This document shows, in pieces, positions 23,845 through 37,700 of a stretch of 64,000 nucleotides of DNA. Location: positions 17,921,589 to 17,985,588 of the forward strand of contig OZ024867.1 of the NCBI GenBank assembly GCA_964017155.1, written 5' to 3'. This DNA is from Oasisia sp. SBJ-2009. Taxonomy: Eukaryota; Annelida; Polychaeta; Sabellida; Siboglinidae. How positions within the stretch are numbered: position 1 is the stretch's first letter; every line of letters begins with the position of its first letter. Position numbers and translations under genes: made by a program. The notes beneath the pieces were generated by a model that was given only the letters and a program-made list of their open reading frames with translations, made no database searches and had not been told where the DNA came from.

Positions 23845-24169
23845 TCAGGAAAAGGGCACGAAGTAAACGCCATTTTAAAGCATGTCAGGTGAACAACAAG
23901 TGCATAGGTTAACCTAGATTCTACTAGCGTAACGACTACAGTTACATCACACATAGCAAGCAAGATACCGTCACATAAATGAAATAAGTTGAGGAAAAAG
24001 AACCGTTTGCTCTCGGACACCATGATGATATCATATGCAAAATTGCACTAGGCCCCCATGAGCACAATGACATTGGCATGGGCTACGGCAAACACCGAAG
24101 ACGACCGCAACACGTACATGTACAGTGATACAGTAGCGTGGAGCTGATGGAAGAGACACTTTACTGAGA
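23845..24169. other. Unassigned non-coding stretch
   Basis: No recognisable signal seen between the decayed ORF and the 3' end of the minus-strand LINE. Confidence 0.35.
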
Positions 24170-25480
24170 ACATATAATCATCATCAGCGGTGCATCGAAA
24201 TGAGAATTGCGTCTTTCAGATGTCTGTCATGTGTATCCTGAGGTGACTCCATTATTGATCTGCAGATCTTGTTGCAGTGTGGGCAGGAGGGGCCTGGTGT
24301 AAGGGACGCGTGATAATATTTGGACATCTCACTTGTCATTTCTCTTCTGCTGTTTCTCCCCCTCGTGAAGAAGATGATGTTTCAAATTTGGCAGTTGCCT
24401 TGCATATGGTACGGCGGTTAAGTGAATGGTCCTCAGGGTTTTCTTCCCAAGTAAATTAGGCTTTTCTTCATGTAATGTTTAGCAGTCCATTAGAATCGTT
24501 TTCTCTGGCTGTAACCACGTGTTCTCATACCACGTGTTAGCATGTGTTAAACAATACTTATCGGGGAAGGCGACTATCCGACATTCTAACACAGTGGCCA
24601 GTCCCCAGCTGAATTGGTTCTGCATTATCATTGCCTCAATACTATAGTTGTGTTGGCCTCCAAGAAGACACTGGCGTTGGGGCGGCGATCTTCCCATAGG
24701 ATACAAAAAATCTGTCTGAGACAACTTTGGTGGACAGTCTTTATGGTCTTCAGGTGGCATCGATATGTAACCCACCCCTCGCTCATGTAGAGTGATAGTA
24801 CGCACGGCTTTTTAGAACATCACCTTTGTTTCTTCCATGAGGTTGTGGGTAACTCGGTTACGCAGATCATGAAGGATGTGATGGTACAGGATATTATGAT
24901 GCTGAATTTCTGCTTCGATAGTGGCCTTCTGGGATAGATGATTCCCCAAGTAAGGGAAATGTTCAACAATGTCTAGGGTTGTTCCATATGTTTTAATGTC
25001 ATGAGGTCCTTCATTGTTGCCAGGAGCGGATTGGTAGATGATGTTGGTTTTTCTTATGTTCATGGAAAGTCATGAATATACTTTGATAAGTTAGTTTGAA
25101 GTTATTCTGCTGTGTGGACAAGAATGTCACAGTCATCAGCATACTGAATTGTATGAGAAGAGACGAGACTATTGCGTACACCGGACACGAACAACAACGT
25201 CATAAGCTGTGACCAGTTGGTAACCTAAGAACATGAGTGGGTCAAGACGGATTTAGAAGACAGTTGCGCATGTAGGAATCTTGCATGACTAAAAGAAAAA
25301 CAATTTCTACACGAAATTTGGAAGCTGAAACCATGCTTAACAACCAATACGTTCAACACTAGCCTGAACTACGCCATTCTGCGTGGTCTTGGGGAGAATC
25401 TCCAGGAAGACAATGTGGGCAATCTACCGAAGTCAAAAGCGTCCACTTTGACGGATTGCACAAGCATGCGTTTTGCACAC
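24170..25480 (-). pseudogene. LINE reverse transcriptase with C-terminal zinc finger, decayed
   Basis: Read on the minus strand. Around 25480-25360 fragments such as KWTLLTSVDCPH fit the palm region before the catalytic site. At 25143-25132 the catalytic box is intact: QYADDCDILVHTAE. From 25063 down to 24812 the frame reads MNIRKTNIIYQSAPG and VEHFPYLGNHLSQKATIEAE, the post-catalytic K.K..YQPAPG....F.YLGS.LS....I..E block. Then 24805-24479, frameshifted, contains SIEAMIMQNQFSWG, the beginning of the SIEAMI...L.W.GHV.RM block. Finally about 24295-24230 encodes CPHCNKICRSIMES, a CxxC finger half followed by a histidine pair (HDRH). This is the same family architecture as 1048-1466 on the other strand. 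Multiple stops and shifts make it inactive. Confidence 0.75.
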
Positions 25481-25538
25481 AGGAATCAACGAATAGTTGC
25501 AGTATCACTTTGTTATTCCGAGTCATTAAAGTAGATAT

Positions 25539-25966
25539 GTCATCTACGTCACGGCGTGTCACATACGTCACGACAAGTCATCTACGTCACGGCGTATATT
25601 TTATTTAATATCTCGAAACTTAACTAACTGATCTAATGAATACACACCGGTTCATACAGTAAATCGTCTCGTTTTCCTTCATGAATAAACCTACCGCAAC
25701 ATTAAGTATATATAAGTCTCAAAACAATAACTAACTACTACTAATTTTCGCTCATGTCAGATATATGAGACACTAGGCGCTTCGAGAGGTTCAATGGTAT
25801 TCGGCTGTGTCACAACAGCCGAATAATCCCTGAACACAACTTTTGCAACAGTACGTAAATAAAGTGGGACACAAATTATAAGAAACTATGTTTAGACAAG
25901 GAGTAATAAATGGACATCAATCTGGAAATATTTTTGTGACGTAGATGACATTCATTCATGACGTCA
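25539..25966. repeat. Right cluster of GTCATCTACGTCAC motifs
   Basis: Exact 14-mers lie at 25539-25552 and 25577-25590 (plus) and 25936-25949 (minus). A near copy, GTCACATACGTCAC, lies between the first two, and a perfect CRE palindrome TGACGTCA lies at 25959-25966. The plus/plus/minus order repeats that of the left cluster. Confidence 0.8.
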
Positions 25967-26263
25967 TGCTAATAAAATAAAAAATAAATAAGAAACGATG
26001 CAAAAGGTCACTGCTGCTCATTGGATTAGTCACACACTATATTAAGCTTCCTAACTAACGCCGAAAATGCGATAAATATTATGGTCGAAAATATGTTTTT
26101 ACTCTGGACGAAATATGCCTGTTACCGTGAAATGACCCGCTTACCCCTAATTATTATCTGGCGAATTCACTGTGTATCACAAAAAGCCAATGCATGGTAC
26201 GATTTTACTGTGCTATCATGGAACGCATTCTCACTGTTTCTGTTCTGGAATGGTTTGGCAGCG
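25967..26263. other. Unique DNA up to the satellite edge
   Basis: AT-rich sequence without recognisable features. It passes into the satellite with no visible target duplication or transposon terminus. Confidence 0.4.
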
Positions 26264-29200
26264 ACAATCAGAGACACTAAGAAACACTAAGAAACATAAA
26301 GAAATACTAGGAAACATTCCGCAATACTAAACGTTCCGCATCACACAGAAACCCCCGCAACACTAAGAAACACTAAGAAAAACTAAGAAACACCCCGCAG
26401 CAGTATGAAACACTAAGAAACACTCAGAGACATTAAGAAACACTAACAAACACTAGGAAAAACTAAGAAACAATAAACATAATGTTTCTTACAGTTGCGG
26501 TGAGTTGCGGAGTGTTTCTTCGTATTGCGGAGTGTTGCGTAGTGTTCCGGAGTGTTTCTTAGTGTTGCGGATAGTTGCTGAGTGTTTCGGAGTTTTTGCG
26601 GAGTGTTTCTTTGTGTTCCGGAGTGTTTCTTTGTGTTTTTGATTTCATTAGTGTTTTTAGTTTCGCTGAGTGTTTCACTCAGCGAAACTAAAAACACTAA
26701 TGAAATCAAAAACACAAAGAAACACTCCGGAACACAAAGAAACACTCCGCAAAAACTCCGAAACACTCAGCAACTATCCGCAACACTAAGAAACACTCCG
26801 GAACACTACGCAACACTCCGCAATACGAAGAAACACTCCGCAACTCACCGCAACTGTAAGAAACACTAAGAAACACTCCGGAAAACTCCGAAACACTCCG
26901 CAACACTCCGCAGCAATCCGCAACACTAAGAAACACTACGAAACACTCCTCAACACTCTGCAACACCCCGCAACACTCCATAACACTAAGGAACACTAAG
27001 AAACACTATGAAACACTCCGCAACACTCTGAAACAATCCGAAACACTAAGAAACACTCCGCAGCAACCCGCAACACAAAGAAACACTCCGCAACACCCCG
27101 CAACACTCCATCAACACTACGAAACAATAGGAAACACAAAACGCAAAGAAACACACCACAACACTAAGAAATACTCATCAACACTCCGCAACTCTCCGCA
27201 ACACTACGAAACACTAAGAAACACTCCGCAAAACTCCGAAACACTCCGCAACACTCCGCAGCAACCCGCAACAGTAAGAAACACAACGAAACACACCGCA
27301 ACACTCTGAAACACTCTGAAAATCTCCATAACACTAAGGAACACTAAAAAACAATATGAAGGACTAAGAAACACACCGCAACACTCCGCAAAACTCCGAA
27401 ACACTCCGAAACACTCCACTTCAATCCGCAACACTAAGAAACACTCCGCAACACACTGAAATACTCCGCAACACACTGAAATACTCAGAAACATTGAAAA
27501 ACACTCTAAAACACTCCGATGCACTCAGAAACACTCAGAAACAGACAGACACACTCAGAAACACTCATAAACACTAAGAAACACTAAAAACATTCCGCAA
27601 CACTCCAAAACACTCCAAAACACACCGCAACACTTCGCAACACACAAAAACACTCCGCAACACCAAGAAACACTCTCCGCAACACTAAGAAACAGTCAGA
27701 AACATTTTGAAACACTGAAATACTCCCAACCACTCCGCAACACTCCACAACACTAATAAACGCTAAGATACATTAAGAAACACTAAGGAACAAGAAGAAA
27801 CTCTAAGAAAAAGTAAGAAACACTAAGAAACATCCAATAACACACCGCAACCCTCCACAGAACTCCACAACACTCCACATCAATCCGCAACACTAAGAAA
27901 CACTAAGAAACACTAAGAAACACTAATAAACACTAAGATACACCAAGAACCACTAAGAAACACTAGTAAACACTCCGGAACACTAACAAAACATTCAAAA
28001 CCACTCAGAAACACTCTGAAACACCCAGAAACACTCCGCCACACTCCGAAACACTCCGCAACACTCCGCAACACCAAGAAACACTAAGAAACACTAAGAA
28101 GCACTAAGAAAAACAGTGAAATTCCGCATCGTTCCGAAACACTCCTCGACTTTCCTCGACACTGCGAAACAGACGGCAACACTCAGCAATACTCAGGAAC
28201 ACTCAAAAACACTGCTAAACACTCAGAAATACACAGAAACTCTGAGACACAGTAAGAAACACCCCGCAACATTCCGCAACACTAATAAACTCTAAGATAC
28301 ACCAAGAACCACTAAGAAACACTAGTAAACATTCCGGAACACTAAAAAAAACTCAAAAACACTCCGCCACACTCAGAAACACACAGAAACAGTGAGACAC
28401 ACTGAAAACACTCGCAAACACTAGGAAACAAACACTCTGTAGCGTTCAGAAACACTCGAAAACACCCTGAAACACTTCGAAATATTCCGAAGAACACCGC
28501 AACACTTCGCTAGACTAAGAAACACACCGCAACAATCAGCAACACTAAGAAACACTCCGAAACACTCATAAACACTCCGAAACAGTCAGAAACACTCCGA
28601 AACACACAGAAACACTCCGAAACACACCACAACACTCGGCAAAACTCCGCAACATTCGGCAGCACTAAGAAAAACATAGAAATCTTCCGCAACACTAAGA
28701 AACAGTCAGAAACACTAAGAAAAACAGTGAAATACTAAAAAACATTCCGCATCGTTCCGTAACACTTCTCGACATTCCTTCGACACTCCGAAACAGACGG
28801 CAACACTCAGCAATATTCAGGAACACTCAAAAACACTGTTAAACACTCCGAAACACCACGAAACACAGCGCAACATTCCGCAACACCAAAAAAACACCAA
28901 GAAACACTAAGAGATACTAAGAAACAGTAAGAAAAAACGTAAAGAAACACTAAGAAACACAAACACTCCGTAACACTCTTCGACACTCCGAAACACTCCG
29001 CAACACTCCGAAACACTAAACAACAAGAAACACTCCGCAACACCAAAAAACACTCCGCAACACTGCCAAACACCTCGCAACACTGGGTAACACTAAGGAA
29101 CACTGAGGAACATTCAACAACATTAAGAAACACAAAGAAGCACTAGGGAACACTAAGAAACAGTAAGAAACACTCAGAGACACTAAGAAACAATCAGAGA

Positions 29201-31100
29201 CACTAAGAAACACTAAGAAACATAAAGAAATACTAGGAAACATTCCGCAATACTAAGCGTTCCGCATCACACAGAAACCCCCGCAACACTAAGAAACACT
29301 AAGAAAAACTAAGAAACACCCCGCAGCAGTATGAAACACTAAGAAACACTCAGAGACATTAAGAAACACTAACAAACACTAGGAAAAACTAAGAAACAAT
29401 AAGAAACACTCAGCGAAACTAAAAAAACACTAATGAACTCAAAAACACAAAGAAACACTCCGGAACACAAAGAAACACTCCGCAAAACCTCCGAAACACT
29501 CAGCAACTATCCGCAACACTAAGAAACACTCCGGAACACTACGCAACACTCCGCAATACGAAGAAACACTCCGCAACTCACCGCAACTGTAAGAAACACT
29601 AAGAAACACTCCGGAAAACTCCGAAACACTCCGCAACACTCCGCAGCAATCCGAAACACTAAGAAACACTACGAAACACTCCTCAACACTCTGCAACACC
29701 CCGCAACACTCCATAACACTAAGGAACACTAAGAAACACTATGAAACACTCCGCAACACTCTGAAACAATCCGAAACACTCCGAAAAACTCCAATTCAAT
29801 CCGCAACACTAAGAAACACTAACAGTAAGAAACACTACGAAACACACCGCAACACTCTGAAACACTCCGAAAAACTCCATAACACTAAGGAACACTAAAA
29901 AACAATATGAAAGACTAAGAAACACACCGCAACACTCCGCAAAAACTCCGAAACACTCCGAAACGCTCCACTTCAATCCGCAACACTAAGAAACACTCCG
30001 CAACACACTGAAATACTCCTCAACACACTGAAATACTCAGAAACATTGAAAAACACTCTAAAACACTCCGATGCACTCAGAAACACTCAGAAACAGACAG
30101 ACACACTCAGAAACACTCATAAACACTAAGAAACACTAAAAACATTCCGCAACACTCCAAAACACTCCAAAACACACCGCAACACTTCGCAACACACAAA
30201 AACACTCCGCAACACCAAGAAACACTCTCCGCAACACAAAGAAACAGTCAGAAACATTTTGAAACACTGAAATACTCCCAACCACTCCGCAACACTCCAC
30301 AACACTAATAAACGCTAAGATACATTAAGAAACACTAAGGAACAAGAAGAAGCTCTAAGAAAAAGTAAGAAACACTAAGAAACATCCAGTAACACACCGC
30401 AACCCTCCACAGAACTCCACAACACTCCACATCAATCCGCAACACTAAGAAACACTAAGAAACACTAAGAAACACTAAGAAACACTAAGATACACCAAGA
30501 ACCACTAAGAAACACTAGTAAACACTCCGGAACACTAACAAAACATTCAAAACCACTCAGAAACACTCTGAAACACCCAGAAACACTCCGCCACACTAAG
30601 AAAAACAGTGAAATTCCGCATCGTTCCGAAACACTCCTCGATTTCCTCGACACTGCGAAACAGACGGCAACACTCAGCAATACTCAGGAACACTCTAAAA
30701 CACTCCGATACACTCAGAAACACTCAGAAACAGACAGACACACTAAAAAGCATTCCGCAACACTCAAAAACAGTCATAAACACTCTGAAACACTCAAAAA
30801 CACTCCAAAACACACCGCAACACTTCGAAACACACAAAAACACTCCAAGAAACACTCCGCAACACTAAGAAACAGTCAGAAACATTTTGAAACACTGAAA
30901 CACTCCCAACCACTCCGCAACACTCCACAACACTAATAAACGCTAAGATACATCAAGAAACACTAAGGAACAAGAAGAAACTCTAAGAAAAAGTAAGAAA
31001 CACTAAGAAACATCCAGTAACACCGCAATCCTCCACAGAACTCCGCAAGACTCCACATCAATCTGCAACGCTAAGAAACACTAAGAAACACCCCGCAACA
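26264..31100. repeat. Satellite block, ~2.5-2.9-kb tandem duplication at the left edge
   Basis: The first block (26264 to about 29190) recurs from about 29190. Shared rare signatures include GAAATACTAGGAAACATTCC then GTTCCGCATCACACAG (26301/29227), and the order of decamer variants after the palindrome (26706 corresponds to 29439). Later parts align with smaller offsets (27479 corresponds to about 30031), showing internal deletion of roughly 180 bp in the second copy. Confidence 0.75.
26483..26865. repeat. Near-perfect ~190-bp palindrome, orientation switch in the satellite
   Basis: Left arm 26483-26672 is the reverse complement of right arm 26676-26865, with a three-base centre (26673-26675) flanked by CGCTGAGTG/CACTCAGCG. 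The left arm is the only stretch where the satellite runs in the opposite orientation. The paralogous segment at about 29395-29440 passes straight from AACAATAAGAAAC to ACTCAGCGAAAC with no inverted piece. The offset between these paralogs is 2926 bp before and about 2733 bp after this point; the difference equals arm plus centre (193 bp). Confidence 0.9.
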
Positions 31101-31549
31101 TTTTGCAACACTAAGATACACCAAGAACAACTAAGAAACACTAGTAAACATTCCGGAACACTCAAAAAAACTCAAAAACACTCCGCCACATTCCGCAACA
31201 TTAAGAAACACTAAGAAACACTAAGAAAAACAGTGAAATACTAAAAAAACATTCCGCATCGTTCCGTAACACTCCTCGACTTTCCTCGACATTGCGAAAC
31301 AGACGGCAACACTCAGCAATATTCAGGAACACTCAAAAACACTTTTAAACACTCACAAACACACAGAAACAGTGAGACACACTGAAAACACTCGCAAACA
31401 CTAGGAAACAAACACTTTGTAGTGTTCAGAAACACTCGAAAACACCCTGAAACACTTCGAAATACTCCGAAGAACACCGCAACACTTCGTTAGACTAAGA
31501 AACACACCGCAACAATCAGCAACACTCAGAAACACTCCGAAACACTCAT

Positions 31550-34500
31550 AAACACTCTGAAACAATACGAAAAACTGCGAAACACACGGCAACACTCCGC
31601 AACACTCCGCAACAGCCAGAAACACTCCGAAACACACAGAAACACTCCGAAACACACCGCAATACTCCGCAACACTCAGCAAAACTCCGCAACATTCGGC
31701 AGCACTAAGAAACACAGAAACCTTCCGCTAAGACTAAGAAACAGTCAGAAACACTCAGAAACATCAGTAACACACCGCAACCCTCCACAGAACTCCACAA
31801 CACTCCACATCAATCCGCAACGCTAAGAAACACTAAGAAACACTAAGAAACACTAAGAAACACCCCGCAACATTCCGCAACAATAATAAACACTAAGATA
31901 CACCAAGAACCACTAAGAAACACTAATAAACACTCCGGAACACCAAAAAACACTCGAAAACACTCTGAAACAATACGAAATACTCTGAAACAATAGGAAA
32001 CACTCCGAAACACTCCGAAACACACCGCAAAACTCCGCTAAGAAACACTAAGAAAAACAGTGAAATACTAAAAATCATTCCGCATCGTTCCGTAACACTC
32101 CTCGACTTTCCTCGACACTGCGAAACAGACGGCAACACGGCAATACTCCAATTCAATCCGCAACACTAAGAAACACTAAGAAACACTCCGCAGCAACCCG
32201 CAACACTAAGAAACACTCCGCAACACCCCGCAACACTCCATCAACACTACGAAACAATAAGAAACACAAAACGCAAAGAAACACACCACAACACTGAGAA
32301 ATACTCATCAACACTCCGCAAATCTTCGCAACACCCCGCAACACTCCTCAACACTCCGCAACTCATCGCAACTGTAAGAAACACTAAGTAACACTCCGGA
32401 AAACTCCGAAACACTCCGCAGCAATCCGCAACACGAAGAAACACTACGAAACACTCATCAACACTCTGCAACACCCCGCAACACTCCATAACACTAAGGA
32501 ACACTAAGAAACACTATGAAACACTCCGCAACACTCTGAAACAATCCGAAACACTCCGAAAAACTCCAATTCAATCCGCAACACTAAGAAACACTAAGAA
32601 ACACTCCGCAGCAACCCGCAACACTAAGAAACACTCCGCAACACCCCGCAACACTCCATCAACACTACGAAACAATAAGAAACACAAAACGCAAAGAAAC
32701 ACACCACAACACTGAGAAATACTCATCAACACTCCGCAAATCTCCGCAACACTACGAAACACTAAGAAACATTCCGCAAAACTCCGAAACACCCCGCAAC
32801 ACTCCGCAGCAACCCGCAACAGAAAGAAACACTACGAAACACACCGCAACACTCTGAAACACAAAGAAATACTCAGAAACACTAAGAAACACAAAGAAAT
32901 ACTCCGGAACACAAAGAAACATTCCGCAAAACTCCGAAACACTCCGCACTCAGAAACAGTCAGACACACTCTAAAACACTAAGAAACACTAAGAAACATA
33001 AAGAAATACTAGGAAACACTCCGCAATACTAAACATTCCGCATCACACAGAAACCCCCGCAACATTAAGAAACACTAAGAAAAACTAAGAAACACCCCGC
33101 AAAACTCCAAAACACTCCGCAACACTGCAACAATCCGCAACACAAAGAAACACTAAAAACACTCCACAAAAACAACGCAACACTCCGCAGCAGTATGAAA
33201 CACTAAGAAACAATCAGAGACATTAAGAATCACCAACAAACACTAGGAAAAACTAAGAAACAATAAGAAACACTCAGCGAAACTAAAAAACACTAATGAA
33301 CTCAAAAACACAAAGAAACACTCCGGAACACAAAGAAACACTCCACAAAAACTCCGAAACACTCAGCAACTATCCGCAACACTAAGAAACACAAAGAAAT
33401 ACTCCGGAACACAAAGAAACATTCCGCAAAACTCCGAAACAATCCGCACTCAGAAACAGTCAGACACACTCTAAAACACTAAGAAACACTAAGAAACACT
33501 AAGAAACACTAAGAAACATAAAGAAATACTAGGAAACACTCCGCAATACTAAACATTCCGCATCACACAGAAACCCCCGCAACATTAAGAAACACTAAGA
33601 AAAACTAAGAAACACCCCGCAAAACTCCAAAACACTCCGCAACACTGCAACAATCCGCAACACAAAGAAACACTAAGAAACACTCCGCAAAAACTACGCA
33701 ACACTCCGCAGCAGTATGAAACACTAAGAAACAATCAGAGACATTAAGAAACACCAACAAACACTAGGAAAAACTAAGAAACAATAAGAAACACTCAGCG
33801 AAACTAAAAAACACTAATGAACTCAAAAACACAAAGAAACACTCCGGAACACAAAGAAACACTCCACAAAAACTCCGAAACAGTCAGCAACTATCCGCAA
33901 CACTAAGAAACACTCCGGAACACTAGGCAACACTCCGCAATACTAAGAAACAATCCGGAACACCCCGCAACACTCCTCAACACTCCGCAACACACCGCAA
34001 CAATCAGCAACACTCAGAAACACTCCGAAACACTCATAAACACTCTGAAACAATACGAAAAACTGCGAAACACACGGCAACACTCCGCAACACTCCGCAA
34101 CAGTCAGAAACACTCCGAAACACACAGAAACACTCCGAAACACACCGCAATACTCCGCAACACTCAGCAAAACTCCGCAACATTCGGCAGCACTAAGAAA
34201 CACAGAAACCTTCCGCTAAGACTAAGAAACAGTCAGAAACACTCAGAAACATCAGTAACACACCGCAACCCTCCACAGAACTCCACAACACTCCACATCA
34301 ATCCGCAACGCTAAGAAACACTAAGAAACACTAAGAAACACTAAGAAACACCCCGCAACATTCCGCAACAATAATAAACACTAAGATACACCAAGAACCA
34401 CTAAGAAACACTAATAAACACTCCGGAACACTAAAAAACACTCGAAAACACTCTGAAACAATACGAAATACTCTGAAACAATAGGAAACACTCCGAAACA

Positions 34501-35440
34501 CTCCGAAACACACCGCAAAACTCCGCTAAGAAACACTAAGAAAAACAGTGAAATACTAAAAATCATTCCGCATCGTTCCGTAACACTCCTCGACTTTCCT
34601 CGACACTGCGAAACAGACGGCAACACGGCAATACTCCAATTCAATCCGCAACACTAAGAAACACTAAGAAACACTCCGCAGCAACCCGCAACACTAAGAA
34701 ACACTCCGCAACACCCCGCAACACTCCATCAACACTACGAAACAATAAGAAACACAAAACGCAAAGAAACACACCACAACACTGAGAAATACTCATCAAC
34801 ACTCCGCAAATCTTCGCAACACCCCGCAACACTCCTCAACACTCCGCAACTCATCGCAACTGTAAGAAACACTAAGTAACACTCCGGAAAACTCCGAAAC
34901 ACTCCGCAGCAATCCGCAACACTAAGAAACACTACGAAACACTCATCAACACTCTGCAACACCCCGCAACACTCCATAACACTAAGGAACACTAAGAAAC
35001 ACTAAGAAACACTCCGCAACACTCTGAAACAATCCGAAACACTCCGAAAAACTCCAATTCAATCCGCAACACTAAGAAACACTAAGAAACACTCCGCAGC
35101 AACCCGCAACACTAAGAAACACTCCGCAACACCCCGCAACACTCCATCAACACTACGAAACAATAAGAAACACAAAACGCAAAGAAACACACCACAACAC
35201 TGAGAAATACTCATCAACACTCCGCAAATCTCCGCAACACTACGAAACACTAAGAAACATTCCGCAAAACTCCGAAACACCCCGCAACACTCCGCAGCAA
35301 CCCGCAACAGAAAGAAACACTACGAAACACACCGCAACACTCTGAAACACAAAGAAATACTCAGAAACACTAAGAAACACAAAGAAATACTCCGGAACAC
35401 AAAGAAACATTCCGCAAAACTCCGAAACAATCCGCACTCA
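31550..35440. repeat. Satellite block, 2488-bp tandem duplication
   Basis: At least six independent landmarks recur with exactly the same offset of 2488 bp: 31843/34331, 31923/34411, 32153/34641, 32247/34735, 32571/35059 and 32752/35240. The constant offset means no net indel over about 1.4 kb and implies a recent event. A further copy of part of the block follows at 35503-36179, offset about 740-770 bp. Confidence 0.85.
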
Positions 35441-37600
35441 GAAACAGAACACAAAGAAACACTCCACAAAAACTCCGAAACAGTCAGCAACTATCCGCAA
35501 CACTAAGAAACACTCCGGAACACTAGGCAACACTCCGCAATACTAAGAAACAATCCGCAACAACCCGCAACACTCCTCAACACTCCGCAACTCACCGCAA
35601 CTGTAAAAAACACTAAGAAACACTCCGGAAAACTCCGAAACACTCCGCAGCAAACCGCAACACTAAGAAACACTACGAAACACTCCTCAACACTCTGCAA
35701 CACCCCGCAACACTCCATAACACTAAGGAACACTAAGAAACACTATGAAACACTCCGCAACACTCTGAAACAATCCGAAACACTCCGAAAAACTCCAATT
35801 CAATCCGCAACACTAAGAAACACTAAGAAACACTCCGCAGCAACCCGCAACACTAAGAAACACTCCGCAACACCCCGCAACACTCCATCAACACTACGAA
35901 ACAATAAGAAACACAAAACGCAAAGAAACACACCACAACACTGAGAAATACTCATCAACACTCCGCAAATCTCCGCAACACTATGAAACACTAAGAAACA
36001 CTCCGCAAAACTCCGAAACACCCCGCAACAGTCCGCAGCAACCCGGCAACAGAAAGAAACACTACGAAACACACCGCAACACTCTGAAACACAAAGAAAT
36101 ACTCAGAAACACTAAGAAACACAAAGAAATACTCCGGAACACAAAGAAACATTCCGCAAAACTCCGAAACAATCCGCACTCAGAAACAGTCAGACACTCT
36201 CTAAAACACTAAGAAACAGTAAGAAACACTAAGAAACAAAGAAATACTCGCAACATTAAGAAACACTAAGAAAAACTAAGAAACACCCCGCAACCACTCC
36301 GCAACACTCCACAACACTAAGTAAGAAACACTAAGAAACATCCAGTAACACACCGCAACCCTCCACAGAACTCCACAACACTCCACATCAATCCGCAACA
36401 CTAAGAAACACTAAGAAACACTAAGAAACACTAAGAAACATTCCGCAACACTAATAAACACTAAGATACACCAAGAACCACTAAGAAACACTAGTAAACA
36501 TTCCGGAACACTAAAAAAACACTCAAAAACACTCGAAAACACTCAAAGAAACAGTCAGAAACATTTTGACACACTGAAACACTCCCAACCACTCCGCAAC
36601 ACTCCACAACACTAATAAACGCTAAGATACATTAAGAAACACTAAGGAACAAGAAGAAACTCTAAGAAAAAGTAAGAAACTCTAAGAAAAAGTAAGAAAC
36701 ACTAAGAAACATCCAGTAACACCGCAATCCTCCACAGAACTCCGCAAGACTCCACATCAATCTGCAACGCTAAGAAACATTAAGAAACACCCCGCAACAT
36801 TTTGCAACACTAAGATACACCAAGAACCACTAAGAAACACTAGTAAACATTCCGGAACACTAAAAAAAACTCAAAAACACTCCGCCACATTCCGCAACAT
36901 TAAGAAACACTAAGAAACACTAAGAAAAACAGTGAAATACTAAAAAAACATTCCGCATCGTTCCGTAACACTCCTCCACTTTCCTCGACACTGCGAAACA
37001 GACGGCAACACTCAGCAATATTCAGGAACACTCAAAAACACTTTTAAACACTCAGAAACACACCGAAACAGTGAGACACACTGAAAACACTCGCAAACAC
37101 TAGGAAACAAACACTCTGTAACGTTCAGAAACACTCGAAAACACCCTGAAACACTTCGAAATACTCCGAAGAACACCGCAACACTTCGCTAGACTAAGAA
37201 ACAACAACATCAATCCGCAACACTAAGAAACACTAAGAAACACCCCGCAACATTCCGCAACACTAATAAACACTAAGATACACCAAGAACCACTAAGAAC
37301 CACTAGTAAACATTCCGGAACACTAAAAAACATACAAAAACACTCGAAAACACTCTGAAGCAATACGAAACACTCCGAAACACTCCGCAACAGTAAGAAA
37401 CACTAAGAAAACCAGTGAAATACTAAAAATCATTCCGCATCGTTCCGGAACACTCAGGAACACTCATAAACACTGTTAAACACTCAGAAACACACAGAAA
37501 CATTGAGACACACTGACAACACTCGCAAACACTAAGTAACAAACACTCTGTAGCGTTCAGAAACACTCGAAAACACCCTGAAACACTCTGAAACAATACG

Positions 37601-37700
37601 AAACACTCAGAAACACTCAGAAACACTCAGAAACACTCAGAAACACTCAGAAACACTCAGAAACACTCAGAAACACTCAGAAACACTCAGAAACACTCAG
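37601..37700. repeat. Homogeneous AAACACTCAG run, 10 copies
   Basis: Ten consecutive identical decamers. Equivalent runs of eleven occur at 47468-47577 and 56983-57092, at the same place in successive HORs. These are the only long stretches where a single monomer variant is fully homogenised. Confidence 0.95.
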
